Under the pieces are notes generated by a model. It made no database searches and was not told the DNA's origin. It saw nothing but the letters and a program-made list of their open reading frames with translations. A stretch of DNA of 64,000 nt from Cladorhizidae sp. MBARI D1340-BT2 (Eukaryota; Porifera; Demospongiae; Poecilosclerida; Cladorhizidae). Below, piece by piece: positions 21,901 through 34,700 of the stretch (its first letter is position 1; each line of letters begins with the position of its first letter). The stretch lies in contig JAQNBH010000015.1 in the NCBI GenBank assembly GCA_028752905.1, positions 18,580,110 through 18,644,109 on the forward strand. The letters run 5' to 3'. The translations under genes were made by a program, and so were the position numbers.

Positions 21901-24900
21901 AAGCTCATTAGGGCCAAATATAATTAAAGCGTAGTGTGTGTGTGTGCCTGTATTCTTTATGCAAGTCATGTGATGAAGAAGCAGCGAGAGTCAAGGATGC
22001 CTTCTTTGTTGCCCGAGAGGTCGATCAGGTAAGCACTGTGGATAGCCTAGCGACAATAGAAGTAAACAAAACATGTTTTTCTAGCTCGACTGTAGTGGTT
22101 AATTTAGCATTTTACAGGCCTCGACCTCGTCGAGTGGGACAGGCGATGAATTAGTCTCGAGTGCGGTGTTCTTCGTGTTGATATATATTGGCTATCTTCA
22201 GGAAAATGAGCTCCACAGCATAGATTCTTCTGCCAATATTGATAGAATACTTTGCATATACTTATATATATATTCATAGAAAGAGAGTTGAACCGATAGA
22301 GACATATTTATATATATATATTCATAGAGAGAAAGAGTTGAACCGATAGAGAACGGTGGACTAGTCCCGAGCCGGAATACGAAGAGTCAGTTTTTTGCCA
22401 AGCCCTAGCCCTAGCCCTGGCGTTCTAAGCCAGTGAGGCCTCTCAAGCATACGTTGTGACAGACTCCACTCCTCGAAGCATGCTCCTCTCAGGCATAGGT
22501 TGCTATTTGCTTGCATCGTGCTCCGTCTTACTGCCAAAGCTAGATCAAAGTTCGTAGTAAACCCTTCTTGGTGTCTACATCGCTGGCATCTTTGCTGAGG
22601 AAGGGGTGGCGGCCATATTTCCATACACACTGTGTGTGATGATAATACTTGTCGGGGGGAGGGGGGGGTTCATTTAGGCTGGGGGGCACCTCTCCCGCGT
22701 CTTGTCTGTGCCCCAGCCCAAGAAAGAGAGTTGAACCGATAGAGACATATTTATATATATATATATATATTCATAGAAGAGAGAAAGAGTTGAACCGATA
22801 GAGAACGGTGGACTAGTCCCGAGCCGGAATACGAAGAGTCAGTTTTTTGCCAAGCCCTAGCCCTAGCCCTAGCCCTGGCGTTCTAAGCCAGTGAGGCCTC
22901 TCAAGCATACGTTGTGACAGACTCCACTCCTCGAAGCATGCTCCTCTCAGGCATAGGTTGCTATTTGCTTGCATCGTGCTCCGTCTTACTGCCAAAGCTA
23001 GATCAAAGTTCGTAGTAAACCCTTCTTGGTGTCTACATCGCTGGCATCTTTGCTGAGGAAGGGGTGGCGGCCATATTTCCATACACACTGTGTGTGATGA
23101 TAATACTTGTCGGGGGGAGGGGGGGGTTCATTTAGGCTGGGGGGCACCTCTCCCGCGTCTTGTCTGTGCCCCATCCCAAGAAAGAGAGTTGAACCGATAG
23201 AGACATATTTATATATATATATTCATAGAAGAGAGAAAGAGTTGAACCGATAGAGAACGGTGGACTAGTCCCGAGCCGGAATACGAAGTCAGTTTTTTGC
23301 CAAGCCCTAGCCCTAGCCCTGGCGTTCTAAGCCAGTGAGGCCTCTCAAGCATACGTTGTGACAGACTCCACTCCTCGAAGCATGCTCCTCTCAGGCATAG
23401 GTTGCTATTTGCTTGCATTGTGCTCCGTCTTACTGCCAAAGCTAGATCAAAGTTCGTAGTAAACCCTTCTTGGTGTCTACATCGCTGGCATCTTTGCTGA
23501 GGAAGGGGTGGCGGCCATATTTCCATACACACTGTGTGTGATGATAATACTTGTCGGGGGGAGGGGGGGGTTCATTTAGGCTGGGGGGCACCTCTCCCGC
23601 GTCTTGTCTGTGCCCCATCCCATAGAGCAGGTGAACAGTAAAAATGTTAAAAAATAATCATAATTGTTCTACTTATTGAAAACCTCCGAGATTTCATCAA
23701 ATGGCTTGCTCGCTCATTTCGTAACCTTCTTGTTCAGGTGGGCTAGGCTGCAGTCAGGGAGGCCATTTCTAAGCCTTGACTTCATTAGCTCGTCTATTTC
23801 ACTGATGGCTTGGGGGGTGATGCCTCAGTATCACCCACTCTTCCCTCCGCTCCCCGGAGATCCCACCTGGGATGAAACATTGCCACGTGTATGTATGTAT
23901 GTGTGTGTGTGTCTGGCATGCATGGGTCTGAAAATGCTGATGTGGCATGGGCTTGCGTGTGGGCTGATTACGAGCATGAACTTAAAATAGCTTCATGCAT
24001 TTCGTGTTGTTATGTTGTTAGCGTGTTCTTGGGTTAATTGACGATCGAAATACAATAAGCCCCTCGCTTTGAGGGGGGGGGGTTGACGGAATTAGTAGGC
24101 ATTGCCGCACATGGCAACATGAATCAGGCCAGATATGTAGGCACATTTTTGTACACCCATGGCGAGTGTGGATGAAAAGTTATTCGTCAAAAATGAAATG
24201 GACTTCGTGAAAACTTTTTTATATTTTTTATGGTCTTCGGGAAAAGGAGATTGTTGTGTTGTTACAGTAAATTAGTGAAGTTGTTGGGAGAGTGGGGCAC
24301 CACATATGGAGAGAACTGCCTGCACAGTCAGCAGAGCAATGAGAGAACAGTCAGCAGAGGAATGAGAGAACTGGCTGCACAGTCAGCAGAGGAATGAGAG
24401 AACTGGCTGCACAGTCAGCAGAGGAATGAGAGAACTGGCTGCACAGTCAGCAGAGGAATGAGAGAACTGGCTGCACAGTCAGCAGAGGAATGGGAGAACT
24501 GGCTGCACAGTCAGCAGAGGAACGAGAGAACTGGCTGCACAGTCAGCAGAGGAACGAGAGAACTGGCTGCACAGTCAGCAGAGGAATGAGAGAACTGGCT
24601 GCACAGTCTCAGTAGAGGAATGAGAGAACTGGCTACACAGTCAGCAGTGGAATGAGAGAACTGGCTGCACAGTCAGTAGAGGAATGAGAGAACTGGTTGC
24701 AAATGGAATGAGAGAACTGGCTGCACAGTCAGCAGAGGAATGGGAGAACTGGCTGCACAGTCAGCAGAGGAATGAGAGAACTGGCTGCACAGTCAGCAGA
24801 GGAATGAGAGAACTGGCTACACAGTCAGCAGTGGAACGAGAGAACTGGCTGCACAGTCAGCAGAAGAACGAGAGAACTGGCTGCACAGTCAGCAGAGGAA

Positions 24901-27900
24901 TGAGAGAACTGGCTGCACAGTCAGTAGAGGAATGAGAGAACTGGCTGCACAGTCAGCAGTGGAATGAGAGAACTGGCTGCACAGTCAGCAGAGGAATGAG
25001 AGAACTGGCTGCACAGTCAGTAGAGGAATGAGAGAACTGGCTGCACAGTCAGCAGAGGAATGAGAGAACTGGCTGCACAGTCAGCAGAAGAATGAGAGAA
25101 CTGGCTGCACAGTCAGTAGAGGAATGAGAGAACTGGCTGCACAGTCAGCAGAAGAATGAGAGAACTGGCTGCACAGTCAGTAGAGGAATGAGAGAACTGG
25201 CTGCACAGTCAGCAGTGGAATGAGAGAACTGGCTGCACCGTCAGCAGAAGAATGAGAGAACTGGCTGCACAGTCAGTAGAGGAATGAGAGAACTGGCTGC
25301 ACAGTCAGCAGTGGAATGAGAGAACTGGCTGCACAGTCAGCAGAGGAATGAGAGAACTGGCTGCACAGTCAGCAGAGGAATGAGAGAACTGGCTGCACAG
25401 TCAGCAGAGGAATGAGAGAACTGGCTGCACAGTCAGCAGAGGAATGAGAGAACTGGCTGCACAGGCAGTAGAGGAGAGAGAACTGGCTGCATAGTCAGTA
25501 GAAGAGAGAGAACTGGCTGCATGGTCAGTAGATGAGGCTTCATAGTTAGTAGAGGAGAGAGAACTGGCTGCAAAATACTTGTACTTGGTGAGGGAGACAA
25601 GACTGGATCTAGAGCACTGCTTGTTGTAGTCCTGGTATGTCTGAGATTAGCACTGCTTCCTTGGATGTAGGTTCCTCTGGCCTACCAGGAAGGCCCTGAG
25701 CTCTGTGAGAATATATTTGCTTATCCCACGGCTGAGATGGGGTGTGGTGTTTTAGAAAACTAGCCGAACACCACAATCCTGGGAGTCGGATCATAGTCTT
25801 AACCCTTTCACCGCCAACTTTAGCCCAACACCTTTTTTTTAAATTTTTACAAATATTTTTGATTTTTTTTTTTGTTACCAATAAATTTTGAAACAAAGCA
25901 TATCATTCGATTGCAAATTGAAAGAGCTATAACTTGGTATATGAATCAGCTCTATTGAAGCAGGCAAACAAAAGTTACGCATCTCTATATCTACAACAGT
26001 AAAAAAAAAAAGTCACCAACAACAGAGATCCATCCAGGAACGACTTTTTTCCTCTACTCCGTAGGATTTTAATTGATAACGAGTCTGCAGTAGATGGCTC
26101 TTGCAGCTTTCCACCAAAGAAGAGCCTCCAGAAGCTATCGGGACGGTCACAGTGAAGTAAAGTCATCATTGTCAAAAAAAAAGAGAGATTTTTGTTGCCG
26201 TGACCAGTTCGGAATCACGTGCTATCTGGAATTTTTCTTTGATTGTATTTTTAACGTTTAGAGCTATCTTTCGCGCACCCCCTGGTAAAAAAATTAAATC
26301 TGTAGCTTGTTCGCGTAATTTCTAATTAATTTTTATGCGAGCGATGTCGAGTTCGCGCCTGTAGGCGGTGAGTGTTAACATAATACTGCCTGTAGTGTTG
26401 AGGGAATTATTTTCCTTTCCAAGAAAATGCCGTTTTCCATTTGAGGTTTTACCTGATTCAGTTTCATCGTAAACTTTCGATTTTCCGTTTTGCAAAAGGC
26501 ACAGGATGTGGTCTTCTTGAACTTCTTGGCACGTTTGTTCCTCTGCTGGTGCACGGCCAACAGGTGCTTCTCTCGGCTCTTGGAGGGGCTGAACCTGCCA
26601 TCTTCCAAGTGCATACAGATGCTTGGACCCTCTGAGCGTGGTTCAATTTCATTGCACCACGCTAGCGGAGGATTTCTTCAATAATAAATAAACGCCCAAT
26701 CAAGACTTGTAGAATGCAATATCACACGCCCAAAGGCAACAAGTACACGTCATTCCCCAAGTAGCTATCCCCTAGACCTACATCTGCTAAGAGAGGAAAG
26801 TCAGAAGGCCCAGTACATGTACAGCCACAGCTGTAGTTACGCAGATGCTATAGGTCTAGGCTTGCAATTGTACCACCAGGCCTGATCTCCCTTCATAATA
26901 CACCTTCAGTGTTCACAGATCCTAAGAGCGAATATTGATTTTTTTAATGTTAAATTTTTCATCACACTTGCATTAAGTTGAGCTATTCGTATGCCTCTGC
27001 AGCGTCACCTAATCATAACTTAACTCTCTTGCCGAGGAGGGACTGTCCAATGCTGATCCTTCTTCTGGGTTAAGTTTGGGTGCTTGCATGGATTAATTAA
27101 TTGTTTATTTATTAATTGATTAATTAATTAATTATTAATTAGGGAGTAGATTGGCATGCACTTACAGGCCTCTCTTACGTGGTAACGGCACTCTTGTCTT
27201 TAGAAACAAAAGTGAACGCTCTCTTTCTCCAAGATTGATGAAGGAGGTGGCGGTGCCTTGCAACGAGGGAGGTGGTGGGGTGCCTTGCAACGAGGGAGGT
27301 GGTGATGCCTTGCAACGAGGAAGGTGGTGGTGCCTTGCAGCGAGGGAGGTGGTGGTGCCTTGCAACGAGGGTTGTGATGGTGCCTTGCAACGAGGGAGGT
27401 GGTGGTGCCTTGCAACGAGGGAGGTGGTGGTGCCTTGCAACGAGGGTGGTGGTGGTGCCTTGCAACGAGGGAGGTGGTGGTGCCTTGCAACGAGGGAGGT
27501 GGTGATGCCTTGCAACGAGGAAGGTGGTGATGCCTTGCAACGAGGGTGGTGGTGGTGCCTTGCAACGAGGGAGGGACTGTGTTTAGAGTGGTTGTTGGCA
27601 CATGATCATCGAAGTGGATTACACCTTTTCTGTCGGGCCATTGATTAATTGCCAAGATGGTGGGTCTTAAAAAAAAGAGGCCATGTGTTCCGAGTTGGGA
27701 CTAAAGGCGTGTCACAATGTGCCGCTCGCACTAGCAATGCGACATGTCATTTTTATGTTGCTTTGCTTGAGTAGACTTGGATTTCTATTCTAGCTCAAGT
27801 TGTGACACGTCTGCCAAAACACGTGCCTGTTGATAGAGGCAGTGAGTTGATAGAGGCAGTGAGGAACTTGCCTAGTATATGGTGGTATTCCACAAGTCAT

Positions 27901-30900
27901 TTAGAGATTGAAGGCTCATTAATTAATGGGTGGAGCTTCTAATTCTGGGTGTAGGTTCAATTACAATAATTCGAAGCCATCCGAAGTACTGTGGACTTGC
28001 CTTAGGCTTGTGTTTGTTCAGGGTGGGGCAGGAGGGGGGAGGGGGCATATTCGAAAAATTGCTGCTCATAGATTCTCTTCTGTCTTTGGTGACAACAGAG
28101 TCAGTTAAAGTTGCAGGACTTGGAGGTGTAGTTCTGGAGGGTGTCACACCCACCTCCTGTGTAGAATCTGCTACTTGGAGGTGTAATTCTGGAGTGTCTC
28201 ACACCCACCTCCTGTGTAGAATCTGTTTCTGGCTGCCATGGAAATGTAGGGAAAGCTGAAATGGTAAAAACGTCTTGCCAAATGGAAACGTGTAAGCTTT
28301 TCTAGGAAACTAATGGCTTCCTTATTTGCTATGGAACACTGCAATCTGTTGGAATGTTTTGTGTGGTCAATGCAGTGGATATGGAATTGTGGTCTTTTTA
28401 AGGTGGTATTTTTAAGGGTTCAGCAACAGCATTCGAGCTTCAGAATGTGGGGCTCCCTTTCTTCAGGATTCTGGCTGTAGCTTGCATGGTGGTTGTGTAG
28501 GGGATACTTGCATGTTGGTTGTGTAGAGATACTTGCATGTTGGTTGTGTAGAGGATACTTGCATGTTGGTTGTGTAGAGGATACTTGCATGTTGGTTGTG
28601 TAGAGATACTTGCATGTTGGTTGTGTAGAGATACTTGAATGTTGGTTGTGTAGGAGATACTTGCATGTTGGTTGTGTAGGGGATACTTGCATGTTGGTTG
28701 TGTAGGGGATACTTGCATGTTGGTTGTGTAGGGGATACTTGCATGTTGGTTGTGTAGGAGATACTTGCATGTTGGTTGTGTAGAGATACTTGCATGTTGG
28801 TTGTGTAAGAGATACTTGCATGTTGGTTGTGTAGAGATACTTGCATGTTGGTTGTGTAGAGGATACTTGCATGTTGGTTGTGTAGAGATACTTGCATGTT
28901 GGTTGTGTAGGAGATACTTGCATGTTGGTTGTGTAGAGATACTTGCATGTTGGTTGTGTAGGAGATACTTGCATGTTGGTTGTGTAGGAGATACTTGCAT
29001 GTTGGTTGTGTAGGAGATACTTGCATGTTGGTTGTGTAGGAGCTACTTGCATGTTGGTTGTGTAGGGATACTTGCATGTTGGTTGTGTAGGAGATACTTG
29101 CATGTTGGTTGTGTAGGAGATACTTGCATGTTGGTTGTGTGTAGGGATACTTGCATGTTGGTTGTGTAGGGGATACTTGAATGTTGGTTGTGTAGAGATA
29201 CTTGCATGTTGGTTGTGTAGGAGATACTTGCATGTTGGTTGTGTAGGAGATACTTGCATGTTGGTTGTGTAGGAGATACTTGCATGTTGGTTGTGTAGGA
29301 GATACTTGCATGTTGGTTGTGTAGGAGGTACTTGCATGTTGGTTGTGTAGGAGATACTTGCATGTTGGTTGTGTAGGGATACTTGCATGTTGGTTGTGTA
29401 GAGGATACTTGAATGTTGGTTGTGTAGGAGATACTTGCATGTTGGTTGTGTAGGGGATACTTGCATGTTGGTTGTGTAGGAGATACTTGCATGTTGGTTG
29501 TGTAGGAGATACTTGCATGTTAGTTTTGTAGGAGATACTTGCATGTTGGTTGTGAAGAGATATTTGCATGTTGGTTGTGTAGGAGATACTTGCATGTTGG
29601 TTGTGTAGGGGATACTTGCATGTTGGTTGTGTGGGGATACTTGCATGTTGGTTGTGTAGGAGATACTTGCATGTTGGTTGTGTAGAGATACTTGCATGTT
29701 GGTTGTGTAGAGATACTTGCATGTTGGTTGTGTAGGAGATACTTGCATGTTGGTTGTGTAGGAGATACTTGCATGTTGGTTGTGTAGAGGATACTTGCAT
29801 GTTGGTTGTGTAGAGGATACTTGCATGTTGGTTGTGTAGAGGATACTTGCATGTTGGTTGTGTAGGGGATACTTGCATGTTGGTTGTGTAGAGATACTTG
29901 CATGTTGGTTGTGTAGGAGATACTTGCATGTTGGTTGTGTAAGAGATACTTGCATTGGTTGTGTAATCATGATAGCTAATTTACTCGACAGCACTGGCTT
30001 TGAGCTAGCAAAGCTGCAGGGTGGCTGATACCACAACCTGATTAGACACGTGGCTTTTTGCTCGGCACATGCATGCATGCCATGGGGGCGTGCTAGGCTT
30101 CAAGGAGGTGGGCCACTGGTGAGGCTTCTCGTGCTGGCCTTGCAAGTGTCTGGCGGATCGAGGTGAACCACTGCAGCAGTTTCTGTGAGGATGCCACTGC
30201 AAAGGGAATCTGTGGCCACTCGAGAGTGCAGCTGCATGGGCTGTTTACCGTGGGAGAAAAATGGTAAATTAGGTCAACATCCATCCATTTTGTTGATCGG
30301 GTGTGGTTGTTGCATGTAAATGGTCTTGCTGGTTTGGCCAGAGTCCCCTTGGAGCGAAGCACCTGTCAGGACAGGAGGTTCCTTCCATGGGAGGTTCCCT
30401 CCATGGTGTTGCATGCATGGACACCTCCACAGCAAGTGTGTGTTGTGGGAGAGACGCATGCCTCATGACTACATGTGCTAGCTACCGGCGCTGTCTCTAC
30501 GTCATGTGCTTACAATAGCTCCACTAAATTGGGCTGACATTTTTGCCTGGTCATCTATTCCCCTAGTAACTACAGAAAGCCAGCATATATATATATATAT
30601 TATACGCTGGTCTGGGAACACCAAGGGTTGTTATGTTCATTTGTGCACAGATTGCATATGCTAGTAGGAACATTGCAAAATAACAGTCATATGCATACAT
30701 GTGTGTGTATAATTATGCATACAGGTGTGTGTATAATATGCATACATGTGTGTCTATAATTATGCATACAGGTGTGTGTATAATTATGCATACAGGTGTG
30801 TGTATAATTATGCATACAGGTGTGTATAATTATGCATACAGGTGTGTGTATAATATGCATACAGGTGTGTGTATAATATGCATACAGGTGTGTGTATATA

Positions 30901-31705
30901 ATATGCATACAGGTGTGTGTATAATATGCATACAGGTGTGTGATATAATTATGCATACAGGTGTGTATAATTATGCATACAGGTGTGTATAATTATGCAT
31001 ACAGGTGTGTGTATAATATGCATACAGTTGTGTATAATATGCATACAGGTGTGTGTATAATTATGCATACAGGTGTGTGTATAATTATGCATACAGGTGT
31101 GTGTATAATATGCATACAGGTGTGTGTATAATTATGCATACAGGTGTGTGTATAATTTTGCATACAGGTGTGTATAATTATGCATACAGGTGTGTGTATA
31201 ATATGCATACAGTTGTGTATAATATGCATACAGGTGTGTGTATAATTATGCATACAGGTGTGTGTATAATTATGCATACAGGTGTGTGTATAATTATGCA
31301 TACAGGTGTGTGTATAAATGAGAAGAGTTACTTTGCTGGGTGCTGAACGAGCACCAAGCAGACGATGGCTTAGGGATGTGATCCAACTTCTCCTCCCACC
31401 AGTACTAGTAGGGGCCAACATCGAGGGACACCGGTGATGAACTAAGGAGAGACCCAAGTTCATGTCGCTACCCCAGCGGTTACCATTACTAATTCTGGGA
31501 TTTGCAAATCGTCCGGTTACCATTACTAATTCTGGGATTTGCAAATCGTCATCTTGAGCTGAGGCTACCAAGTTGGCTGTCAGTGGAGAAGTGGTTCCTT
31601 TCCCCCCCTTATTTTGTTCTTCTTGCATTTGCTAAAAAATTCTTCAGGCAACCTCGTCTGCTTCTGGGTCTCTTTACATATATGAGGGTCACACAGACAC
31701 CGTCT

Positions 31706-31736
<31 letters not shown>

Positions 31737-34700
31737 GGGAGGGGGGGGGTTGACTTGTCCTCGTGTGAAAACTCGGTCTTTGCATATCACATGATTTTTT
31801 AAAATCAGCTGTAGCTGTTTTTGACTTTCAGATCACCGGGGCTTCGTTGACGGCCAAGACCGTGACAGTTGTGGTGCGTGGATCTAACAAGCTGGTGCTG
31901 GATGAAGCCGAGCGCTCCATACACGATGCTCTCTGCGTCATACGGTGTCTTGTCAAGAAAAGGTGGGCATGTCAAGTGGTCAGCTCTAACCAGTCGAGTT
32001 TAGAAAGAAAATTCACTCCTCATTTCGCATTTTCATCCCATCCCATCCATTCCCCCCATCTTTTTACAGAGCCATGCACCTGTCCCCAAGCCTCTTTATC
32101 TCCGTCTCTTCCTTTTCTCAAGCTCGCTCTTCTTTCACCCTTCTCATCATGTTGCCTCCTTTCTCCCAGCTTCTCCCTTACCACTTGCTTTGTTTCTACC
32201 TCACCTCCTCACCTCCTCACCCACCCGCCATCCTTTCCCTCCCCCTCCCTCACCTCCTCACCCACCCGCCATCCTTTCCCTCACCCTCCCTCACCTCCTC
32301 ACCCACCCGCCATCCTTTCCCTCCCACTCCCTCACCTCCTCACCCACCCGCCATCCTTTCTCTCCCCCTCCCTCACCTCCTCACCCACCTGCCATCCTTT
32401 CCTTCCCCCTTCTTCGTCCTCTTAGTAATTGAGTGTGTAATTTGCAAGTATCCAGCAGGCCATGAAGGATTACCACTTCATTTCAGGCCTTTCCTGAAAC
32501 CTTGCTAGAGTGAGACTCTTCAGAGGCTGTGACAGTTTGATTCTCATGATAACTTACACTCACCAAATCATGGGGAATAGATCAGAGCCAACATTCCTAA
32601 TGTGCAGTTCTTTTGTGAGAGAGTGTTACCCTGTGTGACCACCACTTACCTTTTTCAGTGTTGGCATGGTAACAGGTGTGTGTCTGTGTCCCAGTCCTGC
32701 TGGTTTAGTAGTGTATTGCAGGAGTTATGGAGTTGTCCTTCTTTGTTCAGCACTGCAGGGGTTATTTAGTTCCTGGGGAAACCTAGGCTAAACCACAAAT
32801 ACGGTTATAAAAACCACAAATTGAATCTGTGGCAAATCAGGCAATGATGTCTTGGTTATTTTAGATGATGTCGTCGTTATTTTAGATGATGTCAGGTTAT
32901 TTTTATATAATATGCCAGCCAACATTTTGTATGTGAGGTCAGCAGCTTCCTGTCATGGAGCTGGGGATAAAATGACCTTAATTTAATTTTTTACTTCAGG
33001 TGTGCTCCCCTCCCAGGGAGGTCCTCAACCATAAACCACTAAAATATCTTTAATTTTGGTGGTTACAACTTTTTGACCAAGACAGCCATGTGGCTGACTC
33101 TCTCTCCAGTGTTATCCAACATGGACGTCCATACACTCGGTCCATGTCACTGTATGAACAGCTTAATTAAAAGATGTCTCTGATTACTACTGGGGAAAAT
33201 GTTGCATAGATCACGGTATCATTTAGAAAATTGTCCAAGGAGGGGCAACTGGAGGAATCTGGATATTTATTAAGGGGGGCATGATGTCATGATTGCACCG
33301 GCTTTATGAAAAAGCACACGGGCGTCCTCGAGGACCAATTTGTTCTGATTTTGAAAGGTGCAAAGTCTGGGCCATAGCTTTTAGGGTGCGTCCTCGGTCA
33401 CTGTTGACGAGGGTATTGAGCGGTTTAGCTTATTAGCAGTTGTTGGAGAAGAACAATGGGAAAACAAGATACCTGAGCTAGTATTAGTAAGTTTGTTAAG
33501 TAGTTAAAACAGTTTTAGTCATCCTCTGGATGTTCTCCTAAACTCTCTCGCTGATGTTGGTAAAAGGGATCGTCTCCACTGTCATCAGTATTGTCGAGGC
33601 GAACGGTCTCTGTGGTGATGGGAAGTTCCTCTGCCATGGTTGAACTGGAACTGCGCACGAGACAAGACCACCCACACACACAATATTTGCTGTCGTTGCT
33701 TGTGTATAATCGTCAAATAAGGGTGGGGTGTGTGTGCATGAACTATTCGAGGGTGTGAGCTAATTAACTGAAGATGGGAGCTAGGAAGAGAACTATTCAA
33801 GGGCACAAAGTGATCGAGGAATTACGATAACTGTGCCAAAGTTACCTGCAGTTAAAGTGGAGGGCTGAACTTACAGCATGTGTGGGTCCTCATAGAAAAG
33901 TGAGCTCTGCTCTAGGGACGAGTGTTTTCATTAGGCACAAAAATGTGAGAAGTTGTCAAGTGTGAGCCCTGAAAATAAATTGTCTCGAAGGAAAATTGAT
34001 TGATTGAGTAGGCTTTTGACGTGACTTTCTTTCACATCAGGACACCTGCAGCAACCAGCAACCCTTCAAGATTTTGAGGTATCTCACTTTAGCTGCATGT
34101 AAGTTTGGTGTGGCTATACTTGTGCAATTTTTTTTGGTGGGGAGAGACTCCAAGCAAAGGTGCATGTAAGTCAGGGGTTTGTGAAGCTATGGGGAGGGGA
34201 TGGAAATTTACTCGCTCTCCGAGAAATGCCCTGGCACTCACTCCATAGATCAGCTTACCATTTGATGTATCTCGCTGAGTATGCACAAAATAGCATTCTT
34301 TATAGGGAGTGACCTAAACCTTTATGAGTGGCGGTGGAAGATTTTGCATCGCATGCGCTAAAACTGCACATTTTGTTGAAGTGAAGGACTGACTTGCAAT
34401 TGTAGGCCGGCAACAGGGAAGGTTTTCACACACAAGTGTGTCTCTAAGCCAGGGGGTGCAAGTCAGGAGGTTGTGAAAGTATTTCTCATTTTCCGAGAAT
34501 CATCCTCGATGCACTCCACAGCTAATTGTCCTGGCATCCACTCCAAAGATCAGCTTGTAGTGGGACTTACATGGACATGTCTTCAAGTAGACACTTTGTA
34601 AGTTTCAAAGAAGTAAACTTTCATGGACGTCTTCAGTAGACACTTTTTAAGTTTCAAAGAAGTAAGCTTCCATGGACATGTCTCAAGTAGACACTTTTTA

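Noticed and set aside
24310..25572. CRISPR-like regular repeat array
   Set aside because: Units are directly adjacent with no unique spacers, the host is an animal, and there are no associated genes.
28420..30078. A 552-codon minus-strand open frame, with overlapping long frames
   Set aside because: It lies within the 26-base minisatellite. All frames of the unit lack stops, and units vary in length, so no frame is maintained.
32074..32508. Pro/Ser-rich open frames after a CCT4 exon
   Set aside because: Pyrimidine-rich minisatellite within an intron; the exon ends at a good donor at 31,963.
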